In this document: in pieces, positions 6,717-15,457 of the stretch
Position numbering within the stretch: the first letter of the stretch is position 1
Layout of the letters: each line of letters opens with the position of its first letter
From: Amycolatopsis sp. DSM 110486
GTDB taxonomy: Bacteria > Actinomycetota > Actinomycetes > Mycobacteriales > Pseudonocardiaceae
Reading direction: 5' to 3'
Length of the DNA stretch: 64,000 bases
NCBI RefSeq assembly: GCF_019468465.1
Contig: NZ_CP080519.1
Location: 1,255,001 to 1,319,000, forward strand
The notes under the pieces: generated by a model
Databases searched by the model: none
What the model was told of the DNA's origin: nothing
The model's input: only the letters and a program-made list of their open reading frames with translations
Made by a program: the position numbers and the translations under genes

Positions 6717-7412
6717 TCAGTCGCCGACGAACACCAGCGCTTCGGACAGCGATTTCCGGGTGAGGTCCGGGACTTCGCAGTCGTCAGCCGGATAACCCAC
6801 CGGGAAAACAATGTACGGCCGCTCGGTCGCCGGGCGGTGCAGCACCCGGCCGAGGAACGCCATCGGGTTCGGCGTGTGTGTCAACGTCGTGAGCCCCATC
6901 GAGTGCAGTGCGGCGATGAAGAAACCACAAGCGATCCCGACGCTCTCGGACGCGTAGTAGGTCTTCTGCAGCTGTCCGTTCGGCAACACCCGGTGTTTCT
7001 GCGCGAACACGACCACGAGCCAGGGTGCGACTTCCAGGAACTCCTTGTGTTCGTCCGTTTCCAGCGGTGCCAGCGCGGCGCGCCACTCGGGGATCTCCCG
7101 CTCGCGGTAGAAACGTTGCTCTTCCTGTTCGGCGGCCACCCGGATCTGGTGTTTCACCACCACATCCTGTGTGGCGACGAACGTCCACGGTTGCTGGTGC
7201 GCGCCGCTGGGTGCGGTGTTCGCCGCGCGCACCGCGAGCTCGATCGCCTCGACCGGCACGGGGTCGGGCGAGAACCAGCGCACCGACCGCCGCCGATCCA
7301 GGTGCCGGTGGAACTCGGCACCTCGGCGCAACCCCTGGTCGACGGGCAGCCGCTGCGGGGCATACGGCACGAACGGGTATCGGTGCTTCCGCGTCTGAGT
7401 CACCCCAGCCAC
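6717..7412 (-). CDS. Nitroreductase-family flavoprotein, iodotyrosine-dehalogenase-like
   Basis: The 231-residue product has the FMN-binding nitroreductase start RRRSVRWFSPDPVP followed by AANTAPSGAHQQPWTF. It also has YYASESVGIACGFF and LTHTPNPMAFLGRVL. The APSGAHQQPW and THTPNPM signatures fit the iodotyrosine deiodinase/BluB branch rather than NfsB-type enzymes. It is soluble and probably reduces or dehalogenates an aromatic substrate. It is divergent from a LysR regulator across a 62-bp gap, the usual layout for direct control. Confidence 0.85.
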   Translation of the reverse strand: MAGVTQTRKHRYPFVPYAPQRLPVDQGLRRGAEFHRHLDRRRSVRWFSPDPVPVEAIELAVRAANTAPSGAHQQPWTFVATQDVVVKHQIRVAAEQEEQRFYREREIPEWRAALAPLETDEHKEFLEVAPWLVVVFAQKHRVLPNGQLQKTYYASESVGIACGFFIAALHSMGLTTLTHTPNPMAFLGRVLHRPATERPYIVFPVGYPADDCEVPDLTRKSLSEALVFVGD

Positions 7413-7451
7413 ACTGCCAACCAGCGAATACCGAGTCCAACTTGAAGAACT

Positions 7452-7474
7452 GAGCCCAGTTATATGCTGAGCTC
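7452..7474. promoter_or_regulatory. LysR-type operator and leaderless promoter
   Basis: GAGCCCAG (7452-7459) and CTGAGCTC (7467-7474) are inverted repeats (7 of 8 paired). They surround TATGCT (7463-7468), a -10 element 6 bp before the ATG at 7475. The regulator would sit on its own promoter and between it and the nitroreductase. Confidence 0.55.
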
Positions 7475-8386
7475 ATGAATCTGCCGAACGTGACGATCCG
7501 GCAGCTCGAATACCTGATCGCCGTCGCCGAAACGGGTTCGCTCACCACCGCGGCCACCCGCTGCCACGTCTCGCAGGCCGCCATTTCACTGGCCCTCACC
7601 GAGGTGGAACGCGCCCTGGGCCTGCGGCTGGTGATCCGCTCACCCCGGCGTGGTGCTTCGCTCACCGCGGCCGGCAAGCAGGTGCTCGCCGACGCGCGGC
7701 GGGTGGTCGGGGCCATGAGCGACCTCGGCGTGGAAGCCCGGGGCCTGGGCCAGGACGTGAGCGGCACGCTGGTCGTCGGCTGCTACGGCCCGATCGCGCC
7801 GTTCCACTTGCCGGCCGCCATCGCGACGTTCGAAAACGATCATCCGGACGTCTCGGTGCGGTTCGTCGAAGGCAGCTTGCCCGAGATCCAGGACCACCTG
7901 CTCGACGGGCGGTGTGAGATCGCGTTCCTCTACGAACAGGACGTCTACCCCGCGATCACCTTCCGGACCTTGTACGACCAGCAGCCGGCGATCCTCCTGC
8001 CTGGCAACCACCGGCTGGCCGGCCGTGAGTCGCTGTCGCTCGGGGAGCTGGCCGACGAGCCCTTCATCCTGCTCGACGTGCCACCGAGCGAGCGCTACTT
8101 CCGCGCCGTGTTCGAGTCCGCACATCTGGCGATGGTGCCGACACACCGGGCGCGAAGTTTCGAACTCGCGCGGTCGCTTGTCGCCCGTGGTCTCGGCTAC
8201 TCGATGACCGTCCAGCAACCCGCGCTGTCGTATTCCTACGAAGGCTTGGCAGTGATCGCACTTCCGTTGTGCGAAAAGGCACCCTCGACGCCCGTCATCA
8301 TGGGCTGGCCGGCCGGGGGTCCACTCACGCATCGCGCGCAGGCGTTCCTCGACCACTGCGAACGGCTGTTCGCGGAGGGCCGCTGA
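7475..8386 (+). CDS. LysR-family transcriptional regulator
   Basis: The 303-residue protein begins with the LysR winged helix-turn-helix (IRQLEYLIAVAETGSLTTAA then HVSQAAISLALTEVERALG, residues 6-55). The periplasmic-binding-like effector domain starts near residue 92 (GTLVVGCYGPIAPFHLP). It lies divergent to the nitroreductase, which it probably regulates. No ribosome site is visible; the -10 element 6 bp upstream suggests a leaderless message. Confidence 0.92.
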   Translation: MNLPNVTIRQLEYLIAVAETGSLTTAATRCHVSQAAISLALTEVERALGLRLVIRSPRRGASLTAAGKQVLADARRVVGAMSDLGVEARGLGQDVSGTLVVGCYGPIAPFHLPAAIATFENDHPDVSVRFVEGSLPEIQDHLLDGRCEIAFLYEQDVYPAITFRTLYDQQPAILLPGNHRLAGRESLSLGELADEPFILLDVPPSERYFRAVFESAHLAMVPTHRARSFELARSLVARGLGYSMTVQQPALSYSYEGLAVIALPLCEKAPSTPVIMGWPAGGPLTHRAQAFLDHCERLFAEGR

Positions 8387-8402
8387 CCACGGCGTTCCGG
8401 CC

Positions 8403-8486
8403 TCAGCGCCCTGACCTCAACGTCCTGGCCCGAACTTCCTGACCTGAACTTCCTGGCCTCAGCGTCTCGGCCTCAACGTCCTGAAG
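8403..8486. repeat. Six tandem 14-bp degenerate repeats
   Basis: Six units of 14 bp follow without gap (consensus TCAACGTCCTGGCC, for example 8417-8430, 8431-8444, 8445-8458). They fill the space between the LysR stop at 8386 and the DUF427 gene. The last copy (8473-8486) contains the stop codon of the DUF427 gene, so the array grew across a gene end. The period is not a multiple of three. Confidence 0.85.
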
Positions 8487-9321
8487 CGAACGCCCGATCG
8501 AGACCCGCCTTCGCTCCGCCCCGGCCGAGCATGTGGTGCAGCCGCTTGCCGTCGACGTACACCCCGAGCTTGTTCGGGTCGAACGCGACGAACCCGGCGA
8601 CCGCCGCCGACTCGGCCGGCGCGTCCGCATAGGACCACGCGGCCCCGGACCGACCACCGATGGCGTAGTACGTCGCAACCCCCTTGTACGGACACCGAGT
8701 TCGCAAGGTCTCCTCGGACAACGCGGTCTCGTCGACGTCCGCACGCGGCAAGTACCACTGCGGCTCCCGGTCCGATTCGTACAACACCCGCGAGCGGCGC
8801 GACTTCGCGACCACCCGTCCGTCCATTTCGACCAGGACCTCACGCGAGGCGTTCCGCACGTCGATGCGGTGGTACGGGTCCGCCGCGTGAGCGGTGACGG
8901 GCTCGTCCTCCTCCTGGAACCCGTCCATCGCCCGCCACGAGAAGGCGACGAGGTTCGCGAACTCCGCGGCGTGAGCCGGCGGACGCACGTGCTGCCAGGC
9001 CGCGCCCTCGTGAACCCGGTCCCCGACGCGGACGGCGAACCACGCCGTCTTCCCGAGATCCGGGTGCAGCGTCGTCCGCTGCCGGAACTCCAGGAGCTCC
9101 ACTCGAACGTCCGTAGCCGGGAAGTACGCGACGGGGAACCGCCCCGGCGTGTGCAGGAGAATCGCGTCCTCACTGTCCGCGATCCACTCCCCCGCGAACC
9201 GCACCCGCAGCCTGCGCCGCAAGGGTTCGCGGTACGACAGGCGATCCGGCAACGCGTCGGGCACGAGGAACTTGCCCCGGAACACCTCCGGCTGCGCAGC
9301 GAGCAACCACGGTAGTGGCAT
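8473..9321 (-). CDS. DUF427 domain protein, two DUF427 repeats
   Basis: The 282-residue protein holds two DUF427 modules. The first is around residues 40-130 (VRFAGEWIADSEDAILLHTP...PVAYFPATDV). The second is around residues 165-265 (VEMDGRVVAKSRRSRVLYES...QWYLPRADV, then CPYKGVATYYA and VAFDPNKLGVYVDG). DUF427 proteins are small cytosolic proteins of unknown role. ATG at 9321 is preferred over the upstream in-frame start at 9489 because GGGAGG precedes it and the residues upstream are not conserved-looking. The stop lies in a 14-bp repeat. Confidence 0.85.
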   Translation of the reverse strand: MPLPWLLAAQPEVFRGKFLVPDALPDRLSYREPLRRRLRVRFAGEWIADSEDAILLHTPGRFPVAYFPATDVRVELLEFRQRTTLHPDLGKTAWFAVRVGDRVHEGAAWQHVRPPAHAAEFANLVAFSWRAMDGFQEEDEPVTAHAADPYHRIDVRNASREVLVEMDGRVVAKSRRSRVLYESDREPQWYLPRADVDETALSEETLRTRCPYKGVATYYAIGGRSGAAWSYADAPAESAAVAGFVAFDPNKLGVYVDGKRLHHMLGRGGAKAGLDRAFASGR

Positions 9322-9469
9322 TACGAACCTCCCTTCATCGTTTCGTTCCCCTCGACGCGACCGGAGCCAGGCCGGCGTTCTCCCGCACGGATCGGTGTCC
9401 GACACGCGCCAGGCCGCCTCGTGGTAACCCGAGTTGCGCACGTTCAACTTCTGTCCACTGAGGACAGTG

Positions 9470-10186
9470 TCACACCAGCGGCTCGCCACCGTCGACGCCC
9501 AGCGACACCCCGGTCACGAACCCGTTGGTCAGCGCGAAGATCACGGCGTCGGCGATGTCCTCCGACGTCCCGATCCGCCGTGCGGGGTTGCTCGCCGAAC
9601 GCTGCGCGAAGAGCGCGGCCTTCTTCTCGTCGCCGAGCGCGTCGTACGCGCCCGTGTCGATCGTGCCCGGCGAGACGGCGTTGACGCGGATCGGCGCGAG
9701 CTCCACCGCCAGCGCCTTGGTGAGCGAGTCGACCGCACCGTTGGTGGCGGCGACGGCCAGCATCCCGATCGACGGCTTGCGGGCCGTCGCGCCGGAGAAG
9801 ATCACCATCGAGCCGTCGGCCGGCATCTTCGGGACAAGGTGCTTCGCCAACAGGATCGGCCCGATGACCTTGGTCTCGAACGAAAGCGCGATCGTGCCCA
9901 GCGCGAGGTCGCCGACCAGGCCACGGGCGCGAGCCGACGCCGTGGACACGACGTGGTCGACCTGCCCGAGGCGCTCGGCGAGCGCGGCCACGCTGGCCTC
10001 GTCGGTCAGGTCGACCGTTTCGACCGAGATACCCGGATCGTCGTACGCGCCCTTGAGCTTCTCCTCGTCGCGACCCGCGACGACGACCTCCGCGCCGGCG
10101 GCGCGCACCGCGAGCACCACGGCCCGGGCGATGCCACTGCCGCGGCCGACGACGAGAACCTTGCGTCCCCTGAGGGATTCGGACAT
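9470..10186 (-). CDS. Atypical SDR-family protein lacking catalytic Tyr and Lys
   Basis: The 238-residue protein has an SDR Rossmann fold (VLVVGRGSGIARAV at residues 10-23, D60 in TVDLTD, PIRVNAVSPGTIDTG). The active site is altered: where YxxxK is expected the sequence is VAATN (residues 145-149), and NNAG is replaced by STAS. Ser131 remains. It is collinear and of equal length with the divergent gene at 10565-11281. ATG at 10186 has an AAGGAG site. It may bind NAD(P) without ordinary dehydrogenase chemistry, which is inference. Confidence 0.8.
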   Translation of the reverse strand: MSESLRGRKVLVVGRGSGIARAVVLAVRAAGAEVVVAGRDEEKLKGAYDDPGISVETVDLTDEASVAALAERLGQVDHVVSTASARARGLVGDLALGTIALSFETKVIGPILLAKHLVPKMPADGSMVIFSGATARKPSIGMLAVAATNGAVDSLTKALAVELAPIRVNAVSPGTIDTGAYDALGDEKKAALFAQRSASNPARRIGTSEDIADAVIFALTNGFVTGVSLGVDGGEPLV

Positions 10187-10343
10187 GAATGTGTCTCCTT
10201 TGAACAGTCCCGCGAGGAAGCGTAGGCCGGGGGCACGGCCCGCTCCATGAAAGTTTTCTGCCCGTGAGCGAGAGCCGGCGAATGTTTCGCGCGGCTTTTG
10301 CCGGGCTCCGGCCGCCGTGTCCTTCCTCGTCCTGCCCGCCGCC

Positions 10344-10380
10344 TGACTAACGTATACGATGACGTTATACCCATTAGTCA
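10344..10380. promoter_or_regulatory. Large dyad between the two SDR genes
   Basis: TGACTAA (10344-10350) pairs with TTAGTCA (10374-10380), and inside them GTATA (10352-10356) pairs with TATAC (10366-10370). The nested dyad is about 37 bp and lies 158 bp from one SDR start and 185 bp from the other. It is a good candidate for a TetR-like operator serving both genes. The rest of the 10187-10564 gap shows no gene. Confidence 0.55.
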
Positions 10381-10564
10381 CCGCGACGCAAGACCCGTAC
10401 TTTCAGCCACTCATTCGATCAAGGTCGACGACCGGCAACTCACCTAATGGTTGAAAGAGATCCATGCGCAAAACCTCACCTGACCTGCCATAACATCGAT
10501 GACTCCCGGACGCGCCGGGACCGTACGGTGGAAGAGTCCACAGAGGAGCACGGGAGGGACGGTC

Positions 10565-11281
10565 GTGGAGACAGCGCTGGAGAATCGCACGGTTCTGGTC
10601 ATCGGACGACCGAGCGGCATCGCCCGGGCGGTCACGCTCGCCGCGCGTGCCGAGGGCGCCCAGGTCGTGGTCGCGGGCCGCGACAAGGCCAAACTGGAGC
10701 AGGCCTACGACGACGAAGGCATCCGCGCCGAAGAGGTCGACGTCACCGTCGACGCGTCCATCACCGCACTGGCCGAACGCCTGGGCTCGGTCGACCACCT
10801 CGTCACCACGGCGTCGTCGCGAGCCCGCGGCCGCCTCGAAGAACTGGACCGCGACGCGCTGCGCCGCTCGTTCGACACCAAGGTCATCGGGCCCGTCATG
10901 CTGGCCAAGCACTTCGCCCCACACCTCGCCGAAGGCGGTTCCTTCACACTTTTCTCCGGTGTGGCCGCGTTCAAGCCCGCGGTCGGCTTCCTCGGCGTCG
11001 CCATCACCAACGGCGCGGCCGACTTCCTCACCCGCTCGCTGTCGCTGGAGCTCGCGCCGATCCGCGTGAACGCGATCTCCCCGGGCGTCATCGACACCGG
11101 CATCTGGGACGCCATGGGCGAAGAAGGCAAAGCCGCCTACTTCGAGCACTTCCGCACGCACAACCCGGCCCGGCGCATCGGTACCGTCGACGACATCGCG
11201 TCGGCCGTGCTGTTCGCGATGACGAACCCGTTCCTGACCGGCGTGACCCTGCGCGTCGACGGCGGCGAACCCCTGACCTGA
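10565..11281 (+). CDS. Atypical SDR-family protein, paralogue of the divergent SDR
   Basis: This 238-residue protein aligns without gaps to the product of 9470-10186 (VLVIGRPSGIARAV, VDHLVTTASSRARG, PIRVNAISPGVIDTG). The same active-site losses are present: VAITN at residues 145-149 in place of YxxxK, and TTAS in place of NNAG. GTG at 10565 follows a GGGAGG site. The pair arose by duplication and inversion and may form a hetero-oligomer, but that is inference. Confidence 0.8.
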   Translation: METALENRTVLVIGRPSGIARAVTLAARAEGAQVVVAGRDKAKLEQAYDDEGIRAEEVDVTVDASITALAERLGSVDHLVTTASSRARGRLEELDRDALRRSFDTKVIGPVMLAKHFAPHLAEGGSFTLFSGVAAFKPAVGFLGVAITNGAADFLTRSLSLELAPIRVNAISPGVIDTGIWDAMGEEGKAAYFEHFRTHNPARRIGTVDDIASAVLFAMTNPFLTGVTLRVDGGEPLT

Positions 11282-11297
11282 GCCAAAAGAACACCAC

Positions 11298-11331
11298 GGT
11301 GGCCTCGATTCCGCTCGGAATCGAGGCCACC
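11298..11331. terminator. Bidirectional terminator between SDR and P450
   Basis: GGTGGCCTCGATTCCG and CGGAATCGAGGCCACC form a perfect 16-bp stem with a CT loop, between the convergent stops at 11281 and 11342. There is no T-run, as is usual in actinomycetes. Confidence 0.85.
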
Positions 11332-11341
11332 ACTGCCGAGA

Positions 11342-12580
11342 TCAGACAGACGCGTCGCGCCCCAGCCGCACCGGCAGCTCCGCGTGACCGTTGGACAGGA
11401 ACGAGCTCATCGGCACCAACCGCGTCGACGGCTCCGCGAACGCCAGGTCCGGGAACCGCTCGAACAACATCCGCAACGCCGTCGTCGCCTCGAGCCGCGC
11501 CAGTGGGGCACCGAGGCAGTGGTGGATCCCGTGCCCGAACGCCAGGTGCTGCTTCACCCCGCGCGTGATGTCGAACTCGCCCGCGGTCTCGCCGTACTCC
11601 GCCTCGTCACGCCCGGCCGCGGCGTACGCGGCGAGGATCGCGTCCCCCTCGGGGATCACGACGTCACCCAGGTCGATGTCCGCCACCGCGTACCGCAGCG
11701 GCAGGTACGCCACGGGAGCTTGCCACCGCAGGGTTTCCTCGACGACGTCGCTCCACGTGCGTTCGCCGGACCGCACGAGCGCGAGCTGCTCCGGGTGCGT
11801 GAGCATCGCCGTCACGGCCTGGTCCAGCAGGTTCACGGTCGTCTCGTGCCCGGCGGTCAACATGAGAATGAGTGTGTCGACGACCTCGGCGTCGGTGAGC
11901 CGGCCGAAGCGGTCGGAGTCGGCCTGGATGATCGCGCTCGTCACGTCGTCGCCGGGCTGCGCGCGCTTCTGCTCGGCCAGGCCCGTGAGGATCCGGTACA
12001 TGTCCTCGGCATTGGCCTGCGCGGCTTCGGGGGTGGTCGTCGTGTCGAAGACGGTGTCCACCACCTTGCGCAGGCCGGCGCGCTGCGAGTCGTCCACACC
12101 GAACAGCCGGCAGATGACCTCCACGGGCAGCTGATACGCGAAGGCCGCTCGCATGTCGACGACACCGTTCGTGCGGCCCAGCGAGGCCACCTCGTCGAGC
12201 AGCGTCGCCGTGATGCGTTCGACCCACGGCTTGAGCTCCATTGTCCGCTTCGCGGTGAAGCCCGACGCGACCAGCGAGCGCAGCCGCCGGTGGTCGCTTC
12301 CGTAGGCGGTGAACATGTTCTGCACCGACACCCAGAGCCGCAGCGGCCAGTCGGCGGCGATGCGGTCTTCCTTCCACGCGGCCCAGTGCTGGCGCGGGTC
12401 CTTGGACACTCTGCTGTCGGTCAGGAGGGACTTCAGCGTGCCGGCGTGGCCGACCGCCCAGGCGCGGACTCCGCCCGGCAGCTCCACCGCCACCGCCGAG
12501 CCGCCTTCGCGCAGCCGCGCGCCCTCCGCTTGGATGTCGGTCCCGTCGACGTCGAGTACATAAGCCTGCAGCTGATCCAC
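11342..12580 (-). CDS. Cytochrome P450
   Basis: The 412-residue protein is a soluble bacterial class I P450. It has the I-helix LTAGHETT, the K-helix EETLRW (ExxR), and the haem loop FGHGIHHCLGAPLARLE with the axial Cys. N-terminal features include the C-helix HRRLRSLV. GTG at 12580 is chosen because GGAAGAAG precedes it and the length matches family members. The frame stays open to 12625. It needs a ferredoxin and reductase that are not adjacent. It follows the LysR gene in the same direction with an operator-like dyad at 12698-12719, so its substrate may be what that regulator senses. Confidence 0.92.
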   Translation of the reverse strand: MDQLQAYVLDVDGTDIQAEGARLREGGSAVAVELPGGVRAWAVGHAGTLKSLLTDSRVSKDPRQHWAAWKEDRIAADWPLRLWVSVQNMFTAYGSDHRRLRSLVASGFTAKRTMELKPWVERITATLLDEVASLGRTNGVVDMRAAFAYQLPVEVICRLFGVDDSQRAGLRKVVDTVFDTTTTPEAAQANAEDMYRILTGLAEQKRAQPGDDVTSAIIQADSDRFGRLTDAEVVDTLILMLTAGHETTVNLLDQAVTAMLTHPEQLALVRSGERTWSDVVEETLRWQAPVAYLPLRYAVADIDLGDVVIPEGDAILAAYAAAGRDEAEYGETAGEFDITRGVKQHLAFGHGIHHCLGAPLARLEATTALRMLFERFPDLAFAEPSTRLVPMSSFLSNGHAELPVRLGRDASV

Positions 12581-12697
12581 GTACGCGCTTCTTCCGTGTT
12601 CGGGGGAACGCGCGCCGGACCACACGAAGCCGTGAGAATCCTTGCGGGAGAAGAGAGTCCGGTGTCGGTCCGCGCCCGCGAACCCACCTCGCGTTCC

Positions 12698-12719
12698 CGG
12701 TCGACAACCAGGTCGACCG
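12698..12719. promoter_or_regulatory. 8-bp inverted repeat upstream of P450
   Basis: CGGTCGAC and GTCGACCG form a perfect dyad with 6-bp spacing, about 120 bp upstream of the P450 start. It lies in the 205-bp gap after the LysR gene and is a candidate operator. No gene is seen in this gap. Confidence 0.4.
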
Positions 12720-12785
12720 CCAAGGTAGCCGCGTCAGGCGGTGCGAAACCCGCGTCGCCGAGACCGAAAGAATTCCGTCACACTC

Positions 12786-13682
12786 TCAGTTTGCGCGTGA
12801 GGGGCGGCCACCCGGCAACCCACGCCGACGCAGATCGCCCACGAACAGCTCGACCAGCGAGTCCGACGGCGACGCGACCACCACCACGATCTCCCGCTCC
12901 ACCAAAGGATCCAGCCGCCGCACCACACCCGGCGGGCGAGCCGGCAACGCCGAGACGGGCACGATCGTCACGCCCATTCCCGCGGCCGCGAGCTGCGCGG
13001 CCGTGCGCGGGCTCCTGGTCCGCAGCACGGGATCCAGCACCACGCCGTGTTCCGCGGCGAGCTGGTCGAGCCACACGGACAACCCGTTGTCGCTCACGAA
13101 GTGGACGAACGGCTCCGCCGCGAGATCCGCGAACGGCACCGACAGGCGTTCGGCGAACGGGTGGCCCGCCGGCGCGACGACCACCACCTCCTCCTCGCCG
13201 AGCACCTCGAGGTGCTCAGCGGTCTCGGACGGCCGCGGCCCCACGGCGACGTCGACCTCGCCCGAGGCCACGAGATCCACCATCCGGTCGGAACTCGTGT
13301 GCTCGCTGAGCTCGATGAGCACTTCGGACCGGCGCGCCCGCCAGTGCCGCAGCACCGGCACGAGCAGCCATGCCGTCATCGTCTCCGCGCAGGCGATCCG
13401 CAGCCGGCCCGCGCCTCCGGAGCCGATCTGGCGGCCCACGCGCACCGCGCGTTCGGACGCCTTCAACGCCACCCGCGCCTCTTCCGCGACCGCGTGGCCC
13501 GCCGCGGTCACCCGCACGCCGCGGCCCATCTTCTGCACCATCGGGGTACCTATCTCGCGTTCGAGCGAGGCGAGCTGGTGCGAGAGCGCGGGCTGCGACA
13601 TCTGCAACGAGGCCGCGGCACGCGTCACCGAACCCTCTTCCACGAGGGCGACCAGACATTCCAGGGCGCGCAGCGTTGTCAT
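12786..13682 (-). CDS. LysR-family transcriptional regulator
   Basis: The 298-residue protein has an N-terminal LysR helix-turn-helix (LRALECLVALVEEGSVTRAA then QMSQPALSHQLASLEREIG). Its effector domain starts near residue 92 (GRLRIACAETMTAWLLVPV). It is divergent from the MOSC-reductase-ferredoxin gene across 109 bp, and upstream of the P450 in the same direction. It could control either or both. Confidence 0.9.
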   Translation of the reverse strand: MTTLRALECLVALVEEGSVTRAAASLQMSQPALSHQLASLEREIGTPMVQKMGRGVRVTAAGHAVAEEARVALKASERAVRVGRQIGSGGAGRLRIACAETMTAWLLVPVLRHWRARRSEVLIELSEHTSSDRMVDLVASGEVDVAVGPRPSETAEHLEVLGEEEVVVVAPAGHPFAERLSVPFADLAAEPFVHFVSDNGLSVWLDQLAAEHGVVLDPVLRTRSPRTAAQLAAAGMGVTIVPVSALPARPPGVVRRLDPLVEREIVVVVASPSDSLVELFVGDLRRRGLPGGRPSRAN

Positions 13683-13729
13683 TCGGAAAATCTAACAAGA
13701 TCCTCCAGAAATTTCATGTGACGTGACCA

Positions 13730-13748
13730 TTTCCCCGCTCCGGGGAAA
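13730..13748. promoter_or_regulatory. Dyad in the LysR/MOSC-reductase divergent promoter
   Basis: TTTCCCCG (13730-13737) and CGGGGAAA (13741-13748) form a perfect 8-bp dyad with a 3-bp centre. It lies between the LysR start at 13682 and the GTG at 13792 and is a probable regulator site. Confidence 0.45.
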
Positions 13749-13791
13749 ACGCGTCCCGCAGTAGTTTGGCGCCATCGAGGAAGGAGCCCGA

Positions 13792-15456
13792 GTGCCAACG
13801 CTGGTGTCGGTCAACGTGGGAATGCCCAAGGACGTCGAGTGGAACGGCAGGATCGTCCACACCGGCATCTGGAAGAGCGCGGTCAGCGGTCCCCGGATGG
13901 TGCGGAGGCTCAACGTCGACGGCGACGAGCAAGGCGACCCGTACGGCCACGGCGGCGAGCAGCGGGCAGTTTTCGTCTACCAGCTGGAATCGATCGAGTA
14001 CTGGCAGGCGTACTTCGGGCACGACAGCTACGAGTTCGGGCAGTTCGGCGAGAACTTCACCGTCACCGGCCTGCCCGACGACGAGGTCTGCGTCGGCGAC
14101 CGCTACCGCATCGGCGAGGCGGAGTTCGAGGTGACGCAGCCGCGGGTCACGTGCTTCCGCGTCGGCATGCGCCTGAACGAGCCGGAGCTGCCGTCGCTGC
14201 TCGTGTCCCACGGGCGGCCGGGGTTCTACTTCCGGGTGCTCAAAGAGGGCCACGTGCGGTCCGGCGACGAGATCGTGCGGACGCGGCGCGGGCCGCACGA
14301 GATGACCGTCGCCGATGTCGACGCCCTGCTCTACACCCCGAACCGCACCACCGAAGCCCTCGAATCCGCCGTCGACATCCCCGCGCTCAGCCCCGGCTGG
14401 CGCCAGTCGTTCCGGGACCTGCTCTGCCCGGCCGAGAAGCCCTCGGGTCCGGGCTGGACCGGGTTCCGGCCGCTCACCGTGGCGAAGCTCGTACGTGAGA
14501 GCGCGACCATCACGTCCGTGTACCTCGACGCGCCCGGCGAAACCCTCCCGGCCGCGCGGCCCGGTCAGTACCTCACCGTCCGGCTGCCCCGCGCCGACGG
14601 AACTCCGCTGGTCCGCAGCTATTCGCTCTCGACGATCGAGGGCTACCGCATCAGCGTGAAGCGCGACGGCGCCGCGAGCACGTACGTGCACGACGTGCTG
14701 AAGGCCGGCGACACCCTCGACGTGGCGGCGCCGCGCGGCGACTTCGTGCTGGAGCCGGGTTCCGGCCCGGTCGTGCTGCTGTCCGCCGGCGTCGGCGTCA
14801 CCCCGGTCCTGGCGATGCTGCACCAGCTCGCCGCCGAGGAACCCGAGCGCGAGGTCTGGTGGATCCAGACGGCCCGGAACGCGGCGGACCAGGCGTTCGA
14901 GCTCGAAGTCCGCGGACTGCTCGCAAAACTGCCGAAGAGTCACGCGCACTTCTTCCACACCCGGCCGGAATCCGGCGCCGACGGACGGCGTGTGACCGGC
15001 CGGACGCTGAAGGAACTCGCCCTGCCGGCCGACGCGACCGCGTACGTCTGCGGCCCGCAGGGCTTCATGGACGACGTCCGCGAAGCCCTGGTTTGCGCCG
15101 ACGTCCACACGGAACTCTTCGGCGCCCTCACCGCGATCAACCCCGGCGTTCGCGGAGCCGGCACCGTCGCACCGCACCAGCCGGACGGCCCGCCCGGAAC
15201 CGGTCCCGACGTCACCTTCGCCCGCAGCGGCCTCACGGTCCGGTGGCGCGACGACGCGAAAACCCTGCTGGAGCTGGCCGAAGCTTGTGCGGTGCCCACG
15301 CGCTGGGCCTGCCGCAGCGGCGTCTGCCACACCTGCGACACCCCGCTGCTCGCCGGGACGACGACGTACGACCCGGCGCCGCTCGAACTGCCCCCGGCCG
15401 GACGGATCCTCGTCTGCTGCGCCCGGCCGGTGACCGACGTCGTGCTCGACCAGTAG
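13792..15456 (+). CDS. MOSC / flavin reductase / 2Fe-2S ferredoxin fusion protein
   Basis: The 554-residue protein joins three units. Residues 1-215 are a YiiM-like MOSC domain (GDPYGHGGEQRAVFVYQ, GQFGENFTVTG, conserved Cys in TQPRVTCFRVG). Residues 225-440 are a ferredoxin-reductase module with a flavin motif (LVRSYSLST) and NAD-binding segment (LLSAGVGVTPVLAML, then YVCGPQGFMDDV). Residues 465-554 are a plant-type ferredoxin (CRSGVCHTCDTPLL, then LVCCARP). It can pass electrons from NAD(P)H through flavin and 2Fe-2S to a substrate on the MOSC unit, as in the 6-hydroxylaminopurine-detoxifying YcbX/YiiM systems. GTG at 13792 has AAGGAG. Confidence 0.88.
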   Translation: MPTLVSVNVGMPKDVEWNGRIVHTGIWKSAVSGPRMVRRLNVDGDEQGDPYGHGGEQRAVFVYQLESIEYWQAYFGHDSYEFGQFGENFTVTGLPDDEVCVGDRYRIGEAEFEVTQPRVTCFRVGMRLNEPELPSLLVSHGRPGFYFRVLKEGHVRSGDEIVRTRRGPHEMTVADVDALLYTPNRTTEALESAVDIPALSPGWRQSFRDLLCPAEKPSGPGWTGFRPLTVAKLVRESATITSVYLDAPGETLPAARPGQYLTVRLPRADGTPLVRSYSLSTIEGYRISVKRDGAASTYVHDVLKAGDTLDVAAPRGDFVLEPGSGPVVLLSAGVGVTPVLAMLHQLAAEEPEREVWWIQTARNAADQAFELEVRGLLAKLPKSHAHFFHTRPESGADGRRVTGRTLKELALPADATAYVCGPQGFMDDVREALVCADVHTELFGALTAINPGVRGAGTVAPHQPDGPPGTGPDVTFARSGLTVRWRDDAKTLLELAEACAVPTRWACRSGVCHTCDTPLLAGTTTYDPAPLELPPAGRILVCCARPVTDVVLDQ

Positions 15457-15457
15457 C

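Noticed and set aside
8403..8486. CRISPR-like array
   Set aside because: The 14-bp units are contiguous with no spacers and there are no cas genes.
12581..12625. Upstream ATG start of the P450
   Set aside because: No ribosome site, and the extra 15 residues do not look like a P450 N-terminus; GTG at 12580 is better.
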